DNA of 64,000 nt from JAWXVE01 sp044425575 (GCA_044425575.1 JAWXVE010000002.1:11649-75648); one strand, 5' to 3'. Positions 42,637 through 52,398 are shown, counted from the stretch's first letter. Program-made: numbers and translations. Notes: a model not told the origin generated them from the sequence alone.

Positions 42637-44754
42637 TTATTGCAGAACTAGTCCTACTCCCGCTCCTTGATAAAATGCTTGACTCCACATAACTTCTTCT
42701 ACTTCATATCCCTCCCATTGTTCTAGAAGTGTGGATGGGAGTGCTGTGATCGGTACTACATATGAGAAATAGTCTCCTGCTTCATATGCAATCTCTAGGG
42801 TAGCATAGTAGGGATCATCTCCATAGGTATATCGGTACCCTCCATAATAATCATAGATACGTCTCGGAATTAATTCACTGGCAATGCTTTGTAGTTCTTC
42901 CTCACTTAAAGTTCCATTATAGGAAGAATATTCCTGATAATCATAGACTCTAATCTCACTTGTTCCACTTACTCTTACCTCCCCATCAAACTGAATCCCT
43001 GCTGCTTCTAATAATTCTATGGTTCCTTCAAAACTATCATAGATTGGATAAGAGAAGTTGAAGGTACGTGTTTCACTGCCATCTGCTCTTCTTTGCACAC
43101 TAGATAGTTCCAATACAGCCACTGGTATCTCTGTTGCTCTCATGGTATACGTTAAAGTTCTATAATCTTCTCTATATTGCTCTAGCAGTTCTTGTTGCTG
43201 CTGATTCAGGAATCCTTGATTCATAAATGATGGATATTGGTAACTAGTAATTCCATCTGTAATAGTCACAGTTAATTCTCCCACTCCGTATATCATATCA
43301 TCCATTTCTACACTATAGAGGGGATCACTATTCTCCTTGAATGCAGAATCTGTATAAATAAGATCTAGATTCCCAATGGCGGCTTCATCTTCTCGATCTA
43401 CATAAACAATGCGATACTTTGTCTCTCCATTCTTCAAGCGATAAATCACTTCTAGCTTTAGTGCATTCACAGGTTCTTCTGTCAATTGATTATACTCTGC
43501 ATTAGCAAGTGCTACAATTGCTTCCGTTTGGGTTATGAACATATTCTCTTCTGCCTGATTCAAATCATCATATACATAACTTAAATCTTCTAAAGACACC
43601 CATCCATTTAATTTACCCTCCCCTATTAGTGCATAACTGTCAAGTTCACTTACTTGTGGCACATATCTGTCATAACCCAATATATCATTCTCGTATCCTA
43701 CTAGAATCCCTATACCTAAGGTGAGAATCACCAATAAGTCAATGGGTTTGCGGATACAAGCTTTTATATCATAATGATAGATTACTTCGAATAACATGTG
43801 TAGAATAATTGCACTCAATATCATGCCAAAATATAGTGCCACTTTATCTAGATACGTTACAGAATAAAATATCATACCGATACATAAACTACAAGGAATG
43901 GTTACCAGATACTTAAGTGGTCTCATAAGATCTCTGAATGCAATCGCTCGATTGCAACGATCCACTTTTCGCAAATAATAAGCCAGATAAGCAAGTCCTA
44001 AAATCACTGCTGCTAATAACAGACGTTCTATTGAAGCCCTTACAAGTGTTTCTTCATACTCATAGAGAAATGTCTTCACCACAAGAAAGATTGGAGATGT
44101 GGAACTTTCCATTAGTCTTTCTGATTCATAAGAAGAATATCGTTGTAGAAAATATTGATTTAGGACTGCAATTAAACCGCGTATGGCAAGTTCGTATCCA
44201 AATAATACTCCTGTTGCAATTATGGTAATGATTATATTTCCTGTTAACATTACTGCAAGTATTGCGATGTGATACGTAAGAGCAAATACTAAGGCATATG
44301 ATACCAGTCCTGTCCACGCAGATGTAAGAATCTCTGAGTAGATGGGTTGATAGCACGCAGTAATGAGTAGACTAAGAAGCAGTTGGGATACATAGACCAC
44401 TAGGAATAACACATAGCCATTTAGATAAATGGTGAAAAATCGCTTTGTTTCATCTACTGGTACACTTTGGTAAAAGTCCAGCTTCCTCTTGTTCTGCAAA
44501 TATGCATATCCTTGAATTCCTATAATGACACCTAATGCCATGACTAAGAATATTCCTAACTCATTCATACCAAAATATTCCATCTCAACTGCGGATCCAA
44601 ACGCTTCTTGGTTTCTACTCTGGTACGAACTAATCTGTAGAAAGGTTCCCACTGGAAAATACATAATATAAGTAATCATGGCAATAGCAAATACCCAATT
44701 TCTTCTTTTTAAATTCTCCCACATACTAATTAAGAATGAGCTTTTGAATATCAT
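42637..44754 (-). CDS. ABC transporter permease-like membrane protein (ABC-2 superfamily, DUF6449-like)
   Basis: The 705-residue protein has an N-terminal membrane domain of about nine to ten segments up to residue 340. It includes YLQNKRKLDFYQSVPVDETK, the cytoplasmic motif of ABC-2 exporters in Firmicutes. A large soluble part of about 340 residues follows with repeated beta-rich segments, probably extracellular. It overlaps the 3' end of the ATPase gene by 29 bp and has GGAGG before the start. Together with the ATPase and the GntR regulator it forms a drug- or stress-type export unit of the YtrA group. Confidence 0.85.
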   Translation of the reverse strand: MIFKSSFLISMWENLKRRNWVFAIAMITYIMYFPVGTFLQISSYQSRNQEAFGSAVEMEYFGMNELGIFLVMALGVIIGIQGYAYLQNKRKLDFYQSVPVDETKRFFTIYLNGYVLFLVVYVSQLLLSLLITACYQPIYSEILTSAWTGLVSYALVFALTYHIAILAVMLTGNIIITIIATGVLFGYELAIRGLIAVLNQYFLQRYSSYESERLMESSTSPIFLVVKTFLYEYEETLVRASIERLLLAAVILGLAYLAYYLRKVDRCNRAIAFRDLMRPLKYLVTIPCSLCIGMIFYSVTYLDKVALYFGMILSAIILHMLFEVIYHYDIKACIRKPIDLLVILTLGIGILVGYENDILGYDRYVPQVSELDSYALIGEGKLNGWVSLEDLSYVYDDLNQAEENMFITQTEAIVALANAEYNQLTEEPVNALKLEVIYRLKNGETKYRIVYVDREDEAAIGNLDLIYTDSAFKENSDPLYSVEMDDMIYGVGELTVTITDGITSYQYPSFMNQGFLNQQQQELLEQYREDYRTLTYTMRATEIPVAVLELSSVQRRADGSETRTFNFSYPIYDSFEGTIELLEAAGIQFDGEVRVSGTSEIRVYDYQEYSSYNGTLSEEELQSIASELIPRRIYDYYGGYRYTYGDDPYYATLEIAYEAGDYFSYVVPITALPSTLLEQWEGYEVEEVMWSQAFYQGAGVGLVLQ

Positions 44755-45631
44755 ATCCGGCCACCTCCGTTTCGCTAATAAAGATTTCTTCTAATGATAA
44801 TGGCAACACTTCATAGAACACCATAGAGTATGCTTCTAACAGACCAATGATATCTTCCCTATTTCCCCGCATGGTGATGGTATGCAGTCTCCCTTGTTTT
44901 CTTGACTGAAGAATAGTTGCACATTGTTCTAACTGCTCATAATCACTTTCTTGTACAAATACACATTGTACCTTTTGAATATTACACTTCATATCTTCTA
45001 ATTCTTTAGAAAATAGTACACCGCCCTTGTGTATCAAGCCCACATGATCACAAATATCTTCTAATTCCCGCAAATTATGAGAAGCAATAATTGGAACCAT
45101 GCCTCGTTCTTCCATTTCTCCTGCAAAGATACTCTTAATAGCTTGTCTCATAACAGGATCTAGTCCGTCAAATGTTTCATCACAGATTAAATATTTCGTG
45201 CGAGCACAAATACCACAGATTAATGCTAATTGCTTCTTCATTCCTTTGCTAAATGTATTGACCTTTCTCTTTCTATGTAGTTCAAAGGTATCTAAGTACT
45301 TGTAAAATAGTTCTGTTTGAAAGTTAGGATAAACACTAGCATAATATCGCTGAAGGTCAGCGGGCGTCGCACTTTGGAAGAAGTAAGGTTCATCTGCAAT
45401 AAAGAAGAACAACTCTTTCGTCTTTGCTTCCTTGTACACTTCTAACCCATCAATGGTAATACTTCCCTTATCTGGCTTTAACACTCCTGCAATCATTCTA
45501 AGTAATGTACTTTTGCCAGCTCCATTCGTACCAATGAGACCAAATACATTCCCTTCCTTGATATCAAAACTAATGGAGTTCACTGCCTGAATGGCATCAA
45601 AACTTTTCTCTACATTTAATATTTCAATCAT
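44726..45631 (-). CDS. ABC transporter ATPase (YtrB/CcmA type)
   Basis: The 301-residue ATPase has Walker A GTNGAGKST, an unusual signature NTFSKGMKKQLALICG in the LSGGQ position, Walker B YLICDETFDGLDP and switch histidine ASHNLRELEDI. The start MIEILNVEKSF overlaps the end of the GntR gene, so translation is coupled. It energises the membrane protein encoded next. The direction is probably export. Confidence 0.93.
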   Translation of the reverse strand: MIEILNVEKSFDAIQAVNSISFDIKEGNVFGLIGTNGAGKSTLLRMIAGVLKPDKGSITIDGLEVYKEAKTKELFFFIADEPYFFQSATPADLQRYYASVYPNFQTELFYKYLDTFELHRKRKVNTFSKGMKKQLALICGICARTKYLICDETFDGLDPVMRQAIKSIFAGEMEERGMVPIIASHNLRELEDICDHVGLIHKGGVLFSKELEDMKCNIQKVQCVFVQESDYEQLEQCATILQSRKQGRLHTITMRGNREDIIGLLEAYSMVFYEVLPLSLEEIFISETEVAGYDIQKLILN

Positions 45632-45992
45632 GTGCTTCTTCACTCCTCTCAACGTATGCAACTATTTCTTCTTTCGTCACTCCATATTCCTTCGCTTTTT
45701 CAATTAACATAAGAAATTCATCTAAGATTTCCTTCTTCTGAATGGCCATAGGATCTTCTTGGTAGGCCACAAAATTACCTCGCCCTTTAATCACATATAG
45801 ATATCCCATTTGTTCTAATCGTTCGTATGCTTTCTGTATGGTATTGGGATTAATAGACAATTCTAGTGCTAAGTTTCGTACTGATGGCATTTTACTATCT
45901 GGCTCTAGGACACCTTTTAGAATTAAGATACGAAATTTATCTGCAATTTGTTCATACAGCGGCCTTGCATCCTTATAATCAATGATTATCAT
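45624..45992 (-). CDS. GntR-family repressor, YtrA subfamily
   Basis: This 122-residue regulator is a short GntR of the YtrA type: a winged helix (PLYEQIADKFRILILKGVLEP, MPSVRNLALELSINPNTIQKAYERLEQMGYLY) plus a 45-residue C-terminal tail, without a large effector domain. Genes of this type head ABC exporter operons and repress them. A palindrome near the promoter fits as its operator. The stop codon overlaps the ATPase start. Confidence 0.93.
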   Translation of the reverse strand: MIIIDYKDARPLYEQIADKFRILILKGVLEPDSKMPSVRNLALELSINPNTIQKAYERLEQMGYLYVIKGRGNFVAYQEDPMAIQKKEILDEFLMLIEKAKEYGVTKEEIVAYVERSEEAHD

Positions 45993-46034
45993 AGATTCTC
46001 CCTTCTTGATTCTTCAGTAGTACACTCTGTGCTT

Positions 46035-46059
46035 AGTGTATTAGTTGTATTAATACACT
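46035..46059. promoter_or_regulatory. Operator palindrome of the GntR regulator
   Basis: AGTGTATTA and TAATACACT form perfect 9-bp arms around a 7-bp centre, and TGTATTAATACA inside is itself a perfect palindrome. The site begins just downstream of the -10 hexamer and would cover the transcription start. Confidence 0.7.
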
Positions 46060-46060
46060 T

Positions 46061-46089
46061 ATGTTATCATGTGGTTTTCTTCTTGTCAA
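46061..46089 (-). promoter_or_regulatory. Sigma-A promoter of the GntR-ABC operon
   Basis: A perfect TTGACA, a 17-bp spacer and TAACAT lie directly upstream of the palindrome. Confidence 0.7.
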
Positions 46090-46094
46090 CTGTT

Positions 46095-46144
46095 TTCTAA
46101 ACAAATAAAAAGACACTACACTAGGTAGTATCTCTTTTATTTGT
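46095..46144 (-). terminator. Terminator of the opp operon
   Basis: A long stem (AAACAAATAAAA with TTTATTTGTTT, inner ACTAC/GTAGT) starts next to the oppF stop. It separates the opp operon from the GntR promoter. Confidence 0.75.
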
Positions 46145-46145
46145 T

Positions 46146-47072
46146 TTAATTACTAGTCCATGCAGCAAGCTCTTCATCCGTAGCAAGTACATAATGGGTT
46201 CCACCTACATGATGTTGCACTCCTGCATTATAATCCACTCCACTTTCTTTACAATCGTATGTGAGGGACTTTCGACTTTTCTCCACATGGGGATTAGGAA
46301 TTGGAATTGCACTAAGTAAGGACTTTGTATAAGGATGAATTGGATTTTGAAAGATCTCTTCCGTTGTTCCACTTTCTACTAAATGTCCTAGATGCAAGAC
46401 TCCTATATGGTCTGAAATATATTTTACCATAGATAAATCATGAGCAATGAACAAAAAGGCTGTATTCGTCTCTCGTTGAATTTTCTTCATTAAATTCACT
46501 ACTTGAGCTTGAATGGATACGTCCAATGCGGAAATAGCTTCGTCTGCAATAATTAAGTCCGGATTCATAATAAGAGCTCTTGCAATTCCAATACGTTGCC
46601 TCTGACCACCTGAAAATTGGTGGGGATAACGTGTGGCATGTTCCTTGGATAAGCCTACTAATTCTAACATTTCATAAACTTTTTCATTACGCTCTTGCTG
46701 GTTATCATATTCTCTGTGAATATCCAGTCCTTCTGCAATAATATCCATGACCTTTTTCCTTGGATTAAGACAAGCCATAGGGTCTTGGAAAATCATCTGC
46801 ATTTTTGTACGAAGTAGCTTGGTTTCCTTAGCGTCCAATGATCCAGATATTACTTTTCCATTGAATACTACCTCTCCATCTGTAGGCTTGTATAGACGTA
46901 TAATACTTCGTCCTGTGGTGGACTTACCTGATCCTGATTCTCCCACTAGTCCATATGTGGTTCCTGGCATAATAGTAAAGGTAATGCCATCTACTGCCTT
47001 CACTGTGAATTTACGACTTACCTTAAAATGTTGTTTCAAATTCTTTACTTGTAGGATTGGTTGTTGTTCCAT
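46146..47072 (-). CDS. oppF: Oligopeptide ABC transporter ATPase OppF
   Basis: The 308-residue ATPase has GESGSGKSTTGR, FSGGQRQRIGIARAL, LIIADEAISALDVS and the C-terminal oligopeptide-transporter domain (PIHPYTKSLLSAIPIPNP). It begins two bases after oppD and completes the five-gene importer oppA-B-C-D-F. In the Walker B region DEAISALD replaces the more frequent DEPxSALD, which is common for OppF. Confidence 0.94.
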   Translation of the reverse strand: MEQQPILQVKNLKQHFKVSRKFTVKAVDGITFTIMPGTTYGLVGESGSGKSTTGRSIIRLYKPTDGEVVFNGKVISGSLDAKETKLLRTKMQMIFQDPMACLNPRKKVMDIIAEGLDIHREYDNQQERNEKVYEMLELVGLSKEHATRYPHQFSGGQRQRIGIARALIMNPDLIIADEAISALDVSIQAQVVNLMKKIQRETNTAFLFIAHDLSMVKYISDHIGVLHLGHLVESGTTEEIFQNPIHPYTKSLLSAIPIPNPHVEKSRKSLTYDCKESGVDYNAGVQHHVGGTHYVLATDEELAAWTSN

Positions 47073-47073
47073 G

Positions 47074-48156
47074 TTAATTCCCCTCCTTCTTCATCTTATC
47101 AAGTCGGTTTCGCAAAGACTGAGGCATATCCACCTTAGGGGCATTGGGATGCATTAACCAGCTGGCTACTTGATGTGTACTAGAACCTTCTACTTCAAAC
47201 ATAGGCGGATCTATACGCAAATCAATATTAAGTGCATATTCATTTCTTGGTGCAAATGCATCACCATCCACTCGCTCGGCTAAGTTCGGCGGCGTTCCTG
47301 GAATGGCATACAATTCTTCATCATCTGTTTCTAAATCTGGCATTGCCGACAATAAGCCCCATGTGTAAGGGTGACGAGGGTCATAGAAGATTTCATCAAT
47401 GGTTCCTGTTTCCACAATCTTACCTGCATACATAACATTGACATAGTCTGCTACTTTCGCCACTACACCTAAGTCGTGGGTTATATAGATAACAGACAAA
47501 TCTTTCTTTCGTTGAATGTCTTGAATCAACTCTAGAATCTTCGCTTGAATGGTAACATCCAAAGCGGTAGTTGGCTCATCACAGATTAACATATATGGAT
47601 CACAGGATAACGCTATGGCAATGACAATTCGTTGTCTCATACCACCCGACAACTGATGAGGATAATTCTTCATACGCTTTTCTGGATCCGTAATACCTAC
47701 AAGGTCTAGTAATTCTAGTGCGCTCTCATAAGCTTCTGTCTTAGAAACTCCATAATGATACATCATTGGTTCCATTACCTGCTGTCCAACTGGCATTGTT
47801 GGGTTTAAGGAGGTCATAGGATCTTGAAATACCATAGCAATTTTACGTCCTCGTACAATCTTCTGCATTTCCTTGGAAGATGTCTGAACAATATCAATGG
47901 TTCCCTGATCTTCTGAATCTGGATCGTTCCAAGAATACTCAATGGAGCCACTGTCAATAGAACCATTTCCTGCAAGAATTCCCATAATGGCTTTTGTAGT
48001 AACTGACTTTCCAGAACCTGATTCTCCAACAATAGCAATGGTCTCCCCTTTATATAGGTCAAGATTTACACCTCGAATTGCATTTACAGAACCACTATCG
48101 GTTTGAAAGGAAATATTTAGGTCTCTAATCTTTAAAATTCGTTCTCTTGATTCCAT
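47074..48156 (-). CDS. oppD: Oligopeptide ABC transporter ATPase OppD
   Basis: The 360-residue ATPase shows GESGSGKSVTTKAIMG, the signature LSGGMRQRIVIAIAL, ICDEPTTALDVTIQ and the C-terminal DPRHPYTWGLLSAMPDL plus AIPGTPPNL segments of OppD. It pairs with OppF on the cytoplasmic side of the OppB/OppC channel. It lies three bases after oppC. Confidence 0.95.
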   Translation of the reverse strand: MESRERILKIRDLNISFQTDSGSVNAIRGVNLDLYKGETIAIVGESGSGKSVTTKAIMGILAGNGSIDSGSIEYSWNDPDSEDQGTIDIVQTSSKEMQKIVRGRKIAMVFQDPMTSLNPTMPVGQQVMEPMMYHYGVSKTEAYESALELLDLVGITDPEKRMKNYPHQLSGGMRQRIVIAIALSCDPYMLICDEPTTALDVTIQAKILELIQDIQRKKDLSVIYITHDLGVVAKVADYVNVMYAGKIVETGTIDEIFYDPRHPYTWGLLSAMPDLETDDEELYAIPGTPPNLAERVDGDAFAPRNEYALNIDLRIDPPMFEVEGSSTHQVASWLMHPNAPKVDMPQSLRNRLDKMKKEGN

Positions 48157-48159
48157 TTC

Positions 48160-49086
48160 TTACCTCTCTTTCATGGTTGGATCAAAGGCATCCCTCAATC
48201 CATCTGCTGCTAAATTAAAGCTTAGCATGAGAATTGCAAGAACTGTTACTGGAATAATAACCATATATGGTGTAACCAGAATGGATGCAAAGCCATCATT
48301 AATAAGTGTCCCTAGAGAAGCTTGTGGTTGGGGAACCCCAAGTCCTACAAATGCCAAGAATGCTTCGTAGAAAATGGCATTAGGAATAGAAAACATGGAC
48401 ATGATAATTAATTGTCCAAATATGTTAGGCAATATATTCTTAAAGATAATAAAGAGGCTTCCCGCTCCTAAGGTCTTGGATGCTAGGACGTATTCTTCCT
48501 CTTTAATCTTAAGTACTTGAGCTCGTGTAATACGGCTCATTCCAATCCATCCAGTCAACATAAGAGCTAATATAATGGTAAAAAGTGATGCCTTCATAAT
48601 AACAAGTAATAAAGTAAGAATCACAAGGGATGGAATAGAACTTACGATTTCTTGAATACGTTGTAATATAGTATCGACTTTACCGCCAAAATATCCACTA
48701 ATCAATCCATAAATCATCCCAAAACATAAATCAATCACAACTGCTGCTGCTGCAACCATAAGAGAAATTCTCGTCCCTTGCCATACACGCACAAATAAAT
48801 CTCGTCCTAACTTATCTGTTCCAAAAGGAAATTCCAGGTTAGGTGGTGTGGATTGTCTAGAAGTATCTACTGCATCAAATGCATACTCTGATAAATAAGG
48901 ACCTATAATCGCCATAATAATAATTCCCATAATCACAAGAATCCCCACACTAGCCGCCTTATTCTTCCTCAATCTCTTGTAGAAATCAGACCAGAAGGAA
49001 GTGACTGGAAGTGCTTTTTCTTGGTATATATCTTGTCTATCTTTGGCAAATTCAAAATCGTTTGGTAAAAATGTCATACCTTCCAT
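48160..49086 (-). CDS. oppC: Oligopeptide ABC transporter permease OppC
   Basis: The 308-residue permease starts with a cytoplasmic tail (VTSFWSDFYKRLRKNKAA) and has GTDKLGRDLFVRVWQGTRIS, the OppC signature. The EAA motif is YVLASKTLGAGSLFIIFKNILPN. Six membrane segments are visible. It is one base from oppB. Confidence 0.95.
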   Translation of the reverse strand: MEGMTFLPNDFEFAKDRQDIYQEKALPVTSFWSDFYKRLRKNKAASVGILVIMGIIIMAIIGPYLSEYAFDAVDTSRQSTPPNLEFPFGTDKLGRDLFVRVWQGTRISLMVAAAAVVIDLCFGMIYGLISGYFGGKVDTILQRIQEIVSSIPSLVILTLLLVIMKASLFTIILALMLTGWIGMSRITRAQVLKIKEEEYVLASKTLGAGSLFIIFKNILPNIFGQLIIMSMFSIPNAIFYEAFLAFVGLGVPQPQASLGTLINDGFASILVTPYMVIIPVTVLAILMLSFNLAADGLRDAFDPTMKER

Positions 49087-49087
49087 G

Positions 49088-50032
49088 CTACTCCTCCTTT
49101 CCTAACCGTATTCTTGGATCAATAATTCCATAAGATATGTCTATAATTAACATCATTACAATATATAAGATACTATACAAAAAAGCTACTGCAAGTACTA
49201 CATTATAATCATTTACCGTAATACCATTCACTAGTAAGGAACCAAGTCCAGGAATGCCAAAGATTCGTTCTAGTACCATAGAGCCTGTCATTAGGTTGAC
49301 TAAGATAGGTCCTAATATGGTAATGACAGGAATCAGTGTATTGCGAATGGCATGTTTTCGAATAATCGTTCCTTTATCTAACCCTTTGGCTTCTGCTAGG
49401 GCAATGTAGTCACTTCCTAACACTGAAATCATCTCTGTTCTCGTAAACCTTGCCACATTAGCTATTACGCTAAGAGATAGGGCAATAACAGGTAAAATGG
49501 AAGAACGAATCATATGACTTGTATCAAATAACACTGGAAATACAGGTATCTTAACTCCAAGTAACAACAGCAGAAGCAATGCAATTACAAAAGACGGAAT
49601 ACTGACTCCTAGTACTGCAAATACGGTTGCTAATGTATCCCATGCCGTATTACGATTAAGTGCTGCAAAGATTCCAAGAGCAATCCCTACCACTGTACCA
49701 AGGATTACTGCGGCAATTCCAATGCCAAAAGAGATGCCAATACGTGGCATAACTAAGGTTGCAACTGGTAGATTTTTGGAGATTCCAAATGATGTTCCAA
49801 AGTCTCCTGTTAGCATATTCTTCATGTAAGTAATAAATTGTATATAGATTGGCTGATCCATTCCATATTTTGCGTAAATAGCTGCTTTTTGTGCCTCTGT
49901 TAGTTTCTCATCATTAAAAGGTGTTCCTGGCATTAATTTTAACATTAAAAACAGAATTGCAAGTATAATGACTAACGTGGCGGCGGCAATTACTAACCGC
50001 TTGGCAATGTACTTGATCGTAGACTTGCTCAT
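49088..50032 (-). CDS. oppB: Oligopeptide ABC transporter permease OppB
   Basis: The 314-residue permease has YGMDQPIYIQFITYMKNML and DFGTSFGISKNLPVATLV, typical of OppB. The EAA motif is DYIALAEAKGLDKGTIIRKHAIRN, and ERIFGIPGLGSLLVNGI follows near the end. The start at 50032 has AGGAGG eight bases upstream; a longer frame eight codons earlier lies inside the preceding hairpin and is unlikely. Confidence 0.95.
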   Translation of the reverse strand: MSKSTIKYIAKRLVIAAATLVIILAILFLMLKLMPGTPFNDEKLTEAQKAAIYAKYGMDQPIYIQFITYMKNMLTGDFGTSFGISKNLPVATLVMPRIGISFGIGIAAVILGTVVGIALGIFAALNRNTAWDTLATVFAVLGVSIPSFVIALLLLLLLGVKIPVFPVLFDTSHMIRSSILPVIALSLSVIANVARFTRTEMISVLGSDYIALAEAKGLDKGTIIRKHAIRNTLIPVITILGPILVNLMTGSMVLERIFGIPGLGSLLVNGITVNDYNVVLAVAFLYSILYIVMMLIIDISYGIIDPRIRLGKEE

Positions 50033-50052
50033 TTGTGACCTCCTTATAAAAC

Positions 50053-50096
50053 ACATATAAACACATCATGACATTTGCCACAATGTGTTTATATGT
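50053..50096 (-). terminator. Intercistronic hairpin between oppA and oppB
   Basis: Perfect 14-bp arms (ACATATAAACACAT and its complement) enclose a 16-nt loop. A short T-rich stretch follows, and the ribosome binding site of oppB lies just after it. It probably acts as a partial terminator or an mRNA-end stabiliser that keeps oppA expression above that of the permeases. Confidence 0.75.
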
Positions 50097-50110
50097 TCTA
50101 TTCAATATCC

Positions 50111-51727
50111 TTATTCTACTGTCTTTGTTACGTATTTGTAAATATATGGAACTCCAACTGCATGTGTCTGCAGTCCTTCTACGCCGTCAGCAATAAGAGA
50201 TGCTCCACCTACTTGGAAGACAGATATAACTGGTACGTCTTCCATTAAGATTGCTTCTGCTTCCATTAAGTATGCCCATCGCTCTTCTGATGTTTCTGCT
50301 GCTGCAGCTTCTTCCATCTTATTATCATAATCTAGATTTGAGTAATCACCATAGTTATAAGAATTACCTGTTAACATTAAATTCAAATAAGTGGTAGGGT
50401 CTGCATAGTCTGGACCCCAACGAGTTAATACGATTTCAAAATCACCTGATTTCTGTAATTCAATACGATTTTCCTTAATCTGCATATCTAATTCCACTAC
50501 TAAACCTGGTAAATTCTGTTGCAGATTTGCTTGTAAATATTCTGCTGCTGATTTAGCAGGATCCGCATTTTCATACATAAGAGAAATGGTAATGGTATCT
50601 GTTCCTAACTCTTCTAATGCAAGTGCAAAGTATTCTTGCGCTAGAGTTGTATCTGGTACTAAGTATTCTCCTGCTGTTTCACGGAAATCAACTCCATCTG
50701 GTCCTGTAGAAAGAAGTGTTGGTACAAATCCGTCCCCAACTACTGATCCGTCTTTTAATACATTCTCTACTAAATCTTCCTTATCTAATGCATAGGCAAT
50801 CGCCAAACGCAAGTTTAAGTTTGACAAATCTTCATCATTTAGATTAGGTTGTAAGTACCATAAGTAGCCTTCTAATACGGTATCGAATTCATCTGTATCA
50901 GCATACTTATCAATTAAGTCACTACTTAACTTTGTAAAGTCTACAGAACCACCTTCAAAAGCTGTTACACTTGTTGCTACTTCAGGTGTTACAGTAAAGA
51001 CTAAAGAGTCAATTTGTACTGCATCTGCATCGTAGTATGTTTCATTCTTGTCAAAAGTCATCTTCGTACCTTTTTCCCAAGACACTAACTTGTATGCACC
51101 ACATGCTAATAGATTCTCTGGCATTAATCCGTAAGATTCGCCTTGCTCTGTTGCAAACTCCTCATTTACAGGGTAAAATACTGGGAATGTCATTAGGCTT
51201 AAGAAGTATGGTGTAGGCTGTGATAACGTAACTTCTAAAGTCTTATCATCAATTGCCTTTACTCCAAGTCCACTTACATCTGCACCTTCATATACAATCT
51301 CATCTGCTCCTGCAATGGCAGCTCCATCTGTTGTGTAGAGATAAGCGTATTCTGCTTCTGGTGAAGTAGCCGCTGTTGACCAAGCATACACAAAGTCATT
51401 TGCAGTTACTGCCACACCATTGTCCCAGTTGGCATCATCTCTAATGGTAAATGTGTATACTAATTGATCATCGCTTATTTCATAGCTTGATGCTAGGGAA
51501 TAAACAATATTTCCATCCGCATCTTGATCCATCAATCCATCTACAGTTGCATGAATTCCCTCAAAAGAGGTACCATCTGTTGCGTACATTGAATTCATTG
51601 ATATTACATCGTTTTCTTTGGCAAATGTAACCGTTACTCCATCTGCTGATTGGTCACCAGAACTTCCACATCCCACTAAGGATAGCACTAGTGTTGCACT
51701 AAATAGTGCTGCTAATACTTTCTTCAT
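50111..51727 (-). CDS. oppA: Oligopeptide-binding lipoprotein OppA
   Basis: The 538-residue lipoprotein has the signal MKKVLAALFSATLVLSLVGC with Cys20 as lipidation site, then a family 5 peptide-binding fold (EISDDQLVYTFTIRDDANWD; NLNLRLAIAYALDKEDLVE; YADPTTYLNLMLTGNSYNYG). The last two segments are typical of OppA/MppA-type peptide receptors. It is the first gene of the opp operon and is separated from oppB by a hairpin. Confidence 0.94.
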   Translation of the reverse strand: MKKVLAALFSATLVLSLVGCGSSGDQSADGVTVTFAKENDVISMNSMYATDGTSFEGIHATVDGLMDQDADGNIVYSLASSYEISDDQLVYTFTIRDDANWDNGVAVTANDFVYAWSTAATSPEAEYAYLYTTDGAAIAGADEIVYEGADVSGLGVKAIDDKTLEVTLSQPTPYFLSLMTFPVFYPVNEEFATEQGESYGLMPENLLACGAYKLVSWEKGTKMTFDKNETYYDADAVQIDSLVFTVTPEVATSVTAFEGGSVDFTKLSSDLIDKYADTDEFDTVLEGYLWYLQPNLNDEDLSNLNLRLAIAYALDKEDLVENVLKDGSVVGDGFVPTLLSTGPDGVDFRETAGEYLVPDTTLAQEYFALALEELGTDTITISLMYENADPAKSAAEYLQANLQQNLPGLVVELDMQIKENRIELQKSGDFEIVLTRWGPDYADPTTYLNLMLTGNSYNYGDYSNLDYDNKMEEAAAAETSEERWAYLMEAEAILMEDVPVISVFQVGGASLIADGVEGLQTHAVGVPYIYKYVTKTVE

Positions 51728-51786
51728 ACTTCATCTCCTTCTTTTTCGTTAGCACTTTACTTTGCTACCGCATTACTTTCGTAACC

Positions 51787-51815
51787 ATATTCTCACATTT
51801 ATAGCTATAAGTCAA
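51787..51815 (-). promoter_or_regulatory. Probable promoter of the opp operon
   Basis: TTGACT, a 17-bp spacer and GAATAT lie 60-88 bp before oppA. The -10 is weak, so a regulator or an alternative site is possible. Confidence 0.4.
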
Positions 51816-51829
51816 GAATTTTCACGGAA

Positions 51830-51860
51830 TAAAGGGGGTGTTTTCCAATTGTTCCCCTTC
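51830..51860 (-). terminator. Terminator of pgsA
   Basis: Arms AAGGGG and CCCCCTTT flank a loop of about 16 nt, just after the pgsA stop and before the opp promoter. The T-run is short. Confidence 0.5.
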
Positions 51861-51867
51861 TTAGACT

Positions 51868-52398
51868 CTATGCTTTCATTACCCCCTTGTTCTTCCACAA
51901 GTAATCCAGTAAAGAAATAATGGTAAGTGCCACAGAGCACCCCACTACAATTTGACTGACTATAGCCAAAGGTTCCAAATCCATAATGAGTAAAATTATC
52001 ATAATCATCTGAAAGACAGTCTTGATTTTCCCCCAGTAACTTGCCGCAATCACCACTCCCTGATCGGCTGCCACTAGACGAAATCCGCTAATAATAAATT
52101 CACGGCTCATAATCACAATGACAATCCAAGATGCAAGTTGTCCTTGTCCTGCCAAACAAATCATTGCTGCACAGACTAACAATTTGTCAGCTAGCGGATC
52201 CATGAATTTGCCGAAGGTTGTGATTAAATTATACTTTCTAGCAATCATACCATCTAATAAATCAGTTAGACTGGCAACAACAAAAATGCCTAGTGCAATC
52301 CATTTGCTATAAGGCTCTCCTAGTGATGTTTCCATAAATAATACAAAAAAAGGGATTAATAATACCCGTAATATAGTTAATTTATTGGGAAGATTCAT
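51868..52398 (-). CDS. pgsA: CDP-diacylglycerol-glycerol-3-phosphate 3-phosphatidyltransferase
   Basis: The 176-residue integral membrane enzyme makes phosphatidylglycerol phosphate. The CDP-alcohol phosphotransferase motif spans DLLDGMIARKY and FGKFMDPLADK, with all the conserved Asp, Gly, Ala and Arg residues present. Five to six membrane segments follow. Its start overlaps the rimO 3' end by 17 bp. The product is the lipid donor for the Lgt enzyme encoded at 24.5 kb. Confidence 0.95.
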   Translation of the reverse strand: MNLPNKLTILRVLLIPFFVLFMETSLGEPYSKWIALGIFVVASLTDLLDGMIARKYNLITTFGKFMDPLADKLLVCAAMICLAGQGQLASWIVIVIMSREFIISGFRLVAADQGVVIAASYWGKIKTVFQMIMIILLIMDLEPLAIVSQIVVGCSVALTIISLLDYLWKNKGVMKA

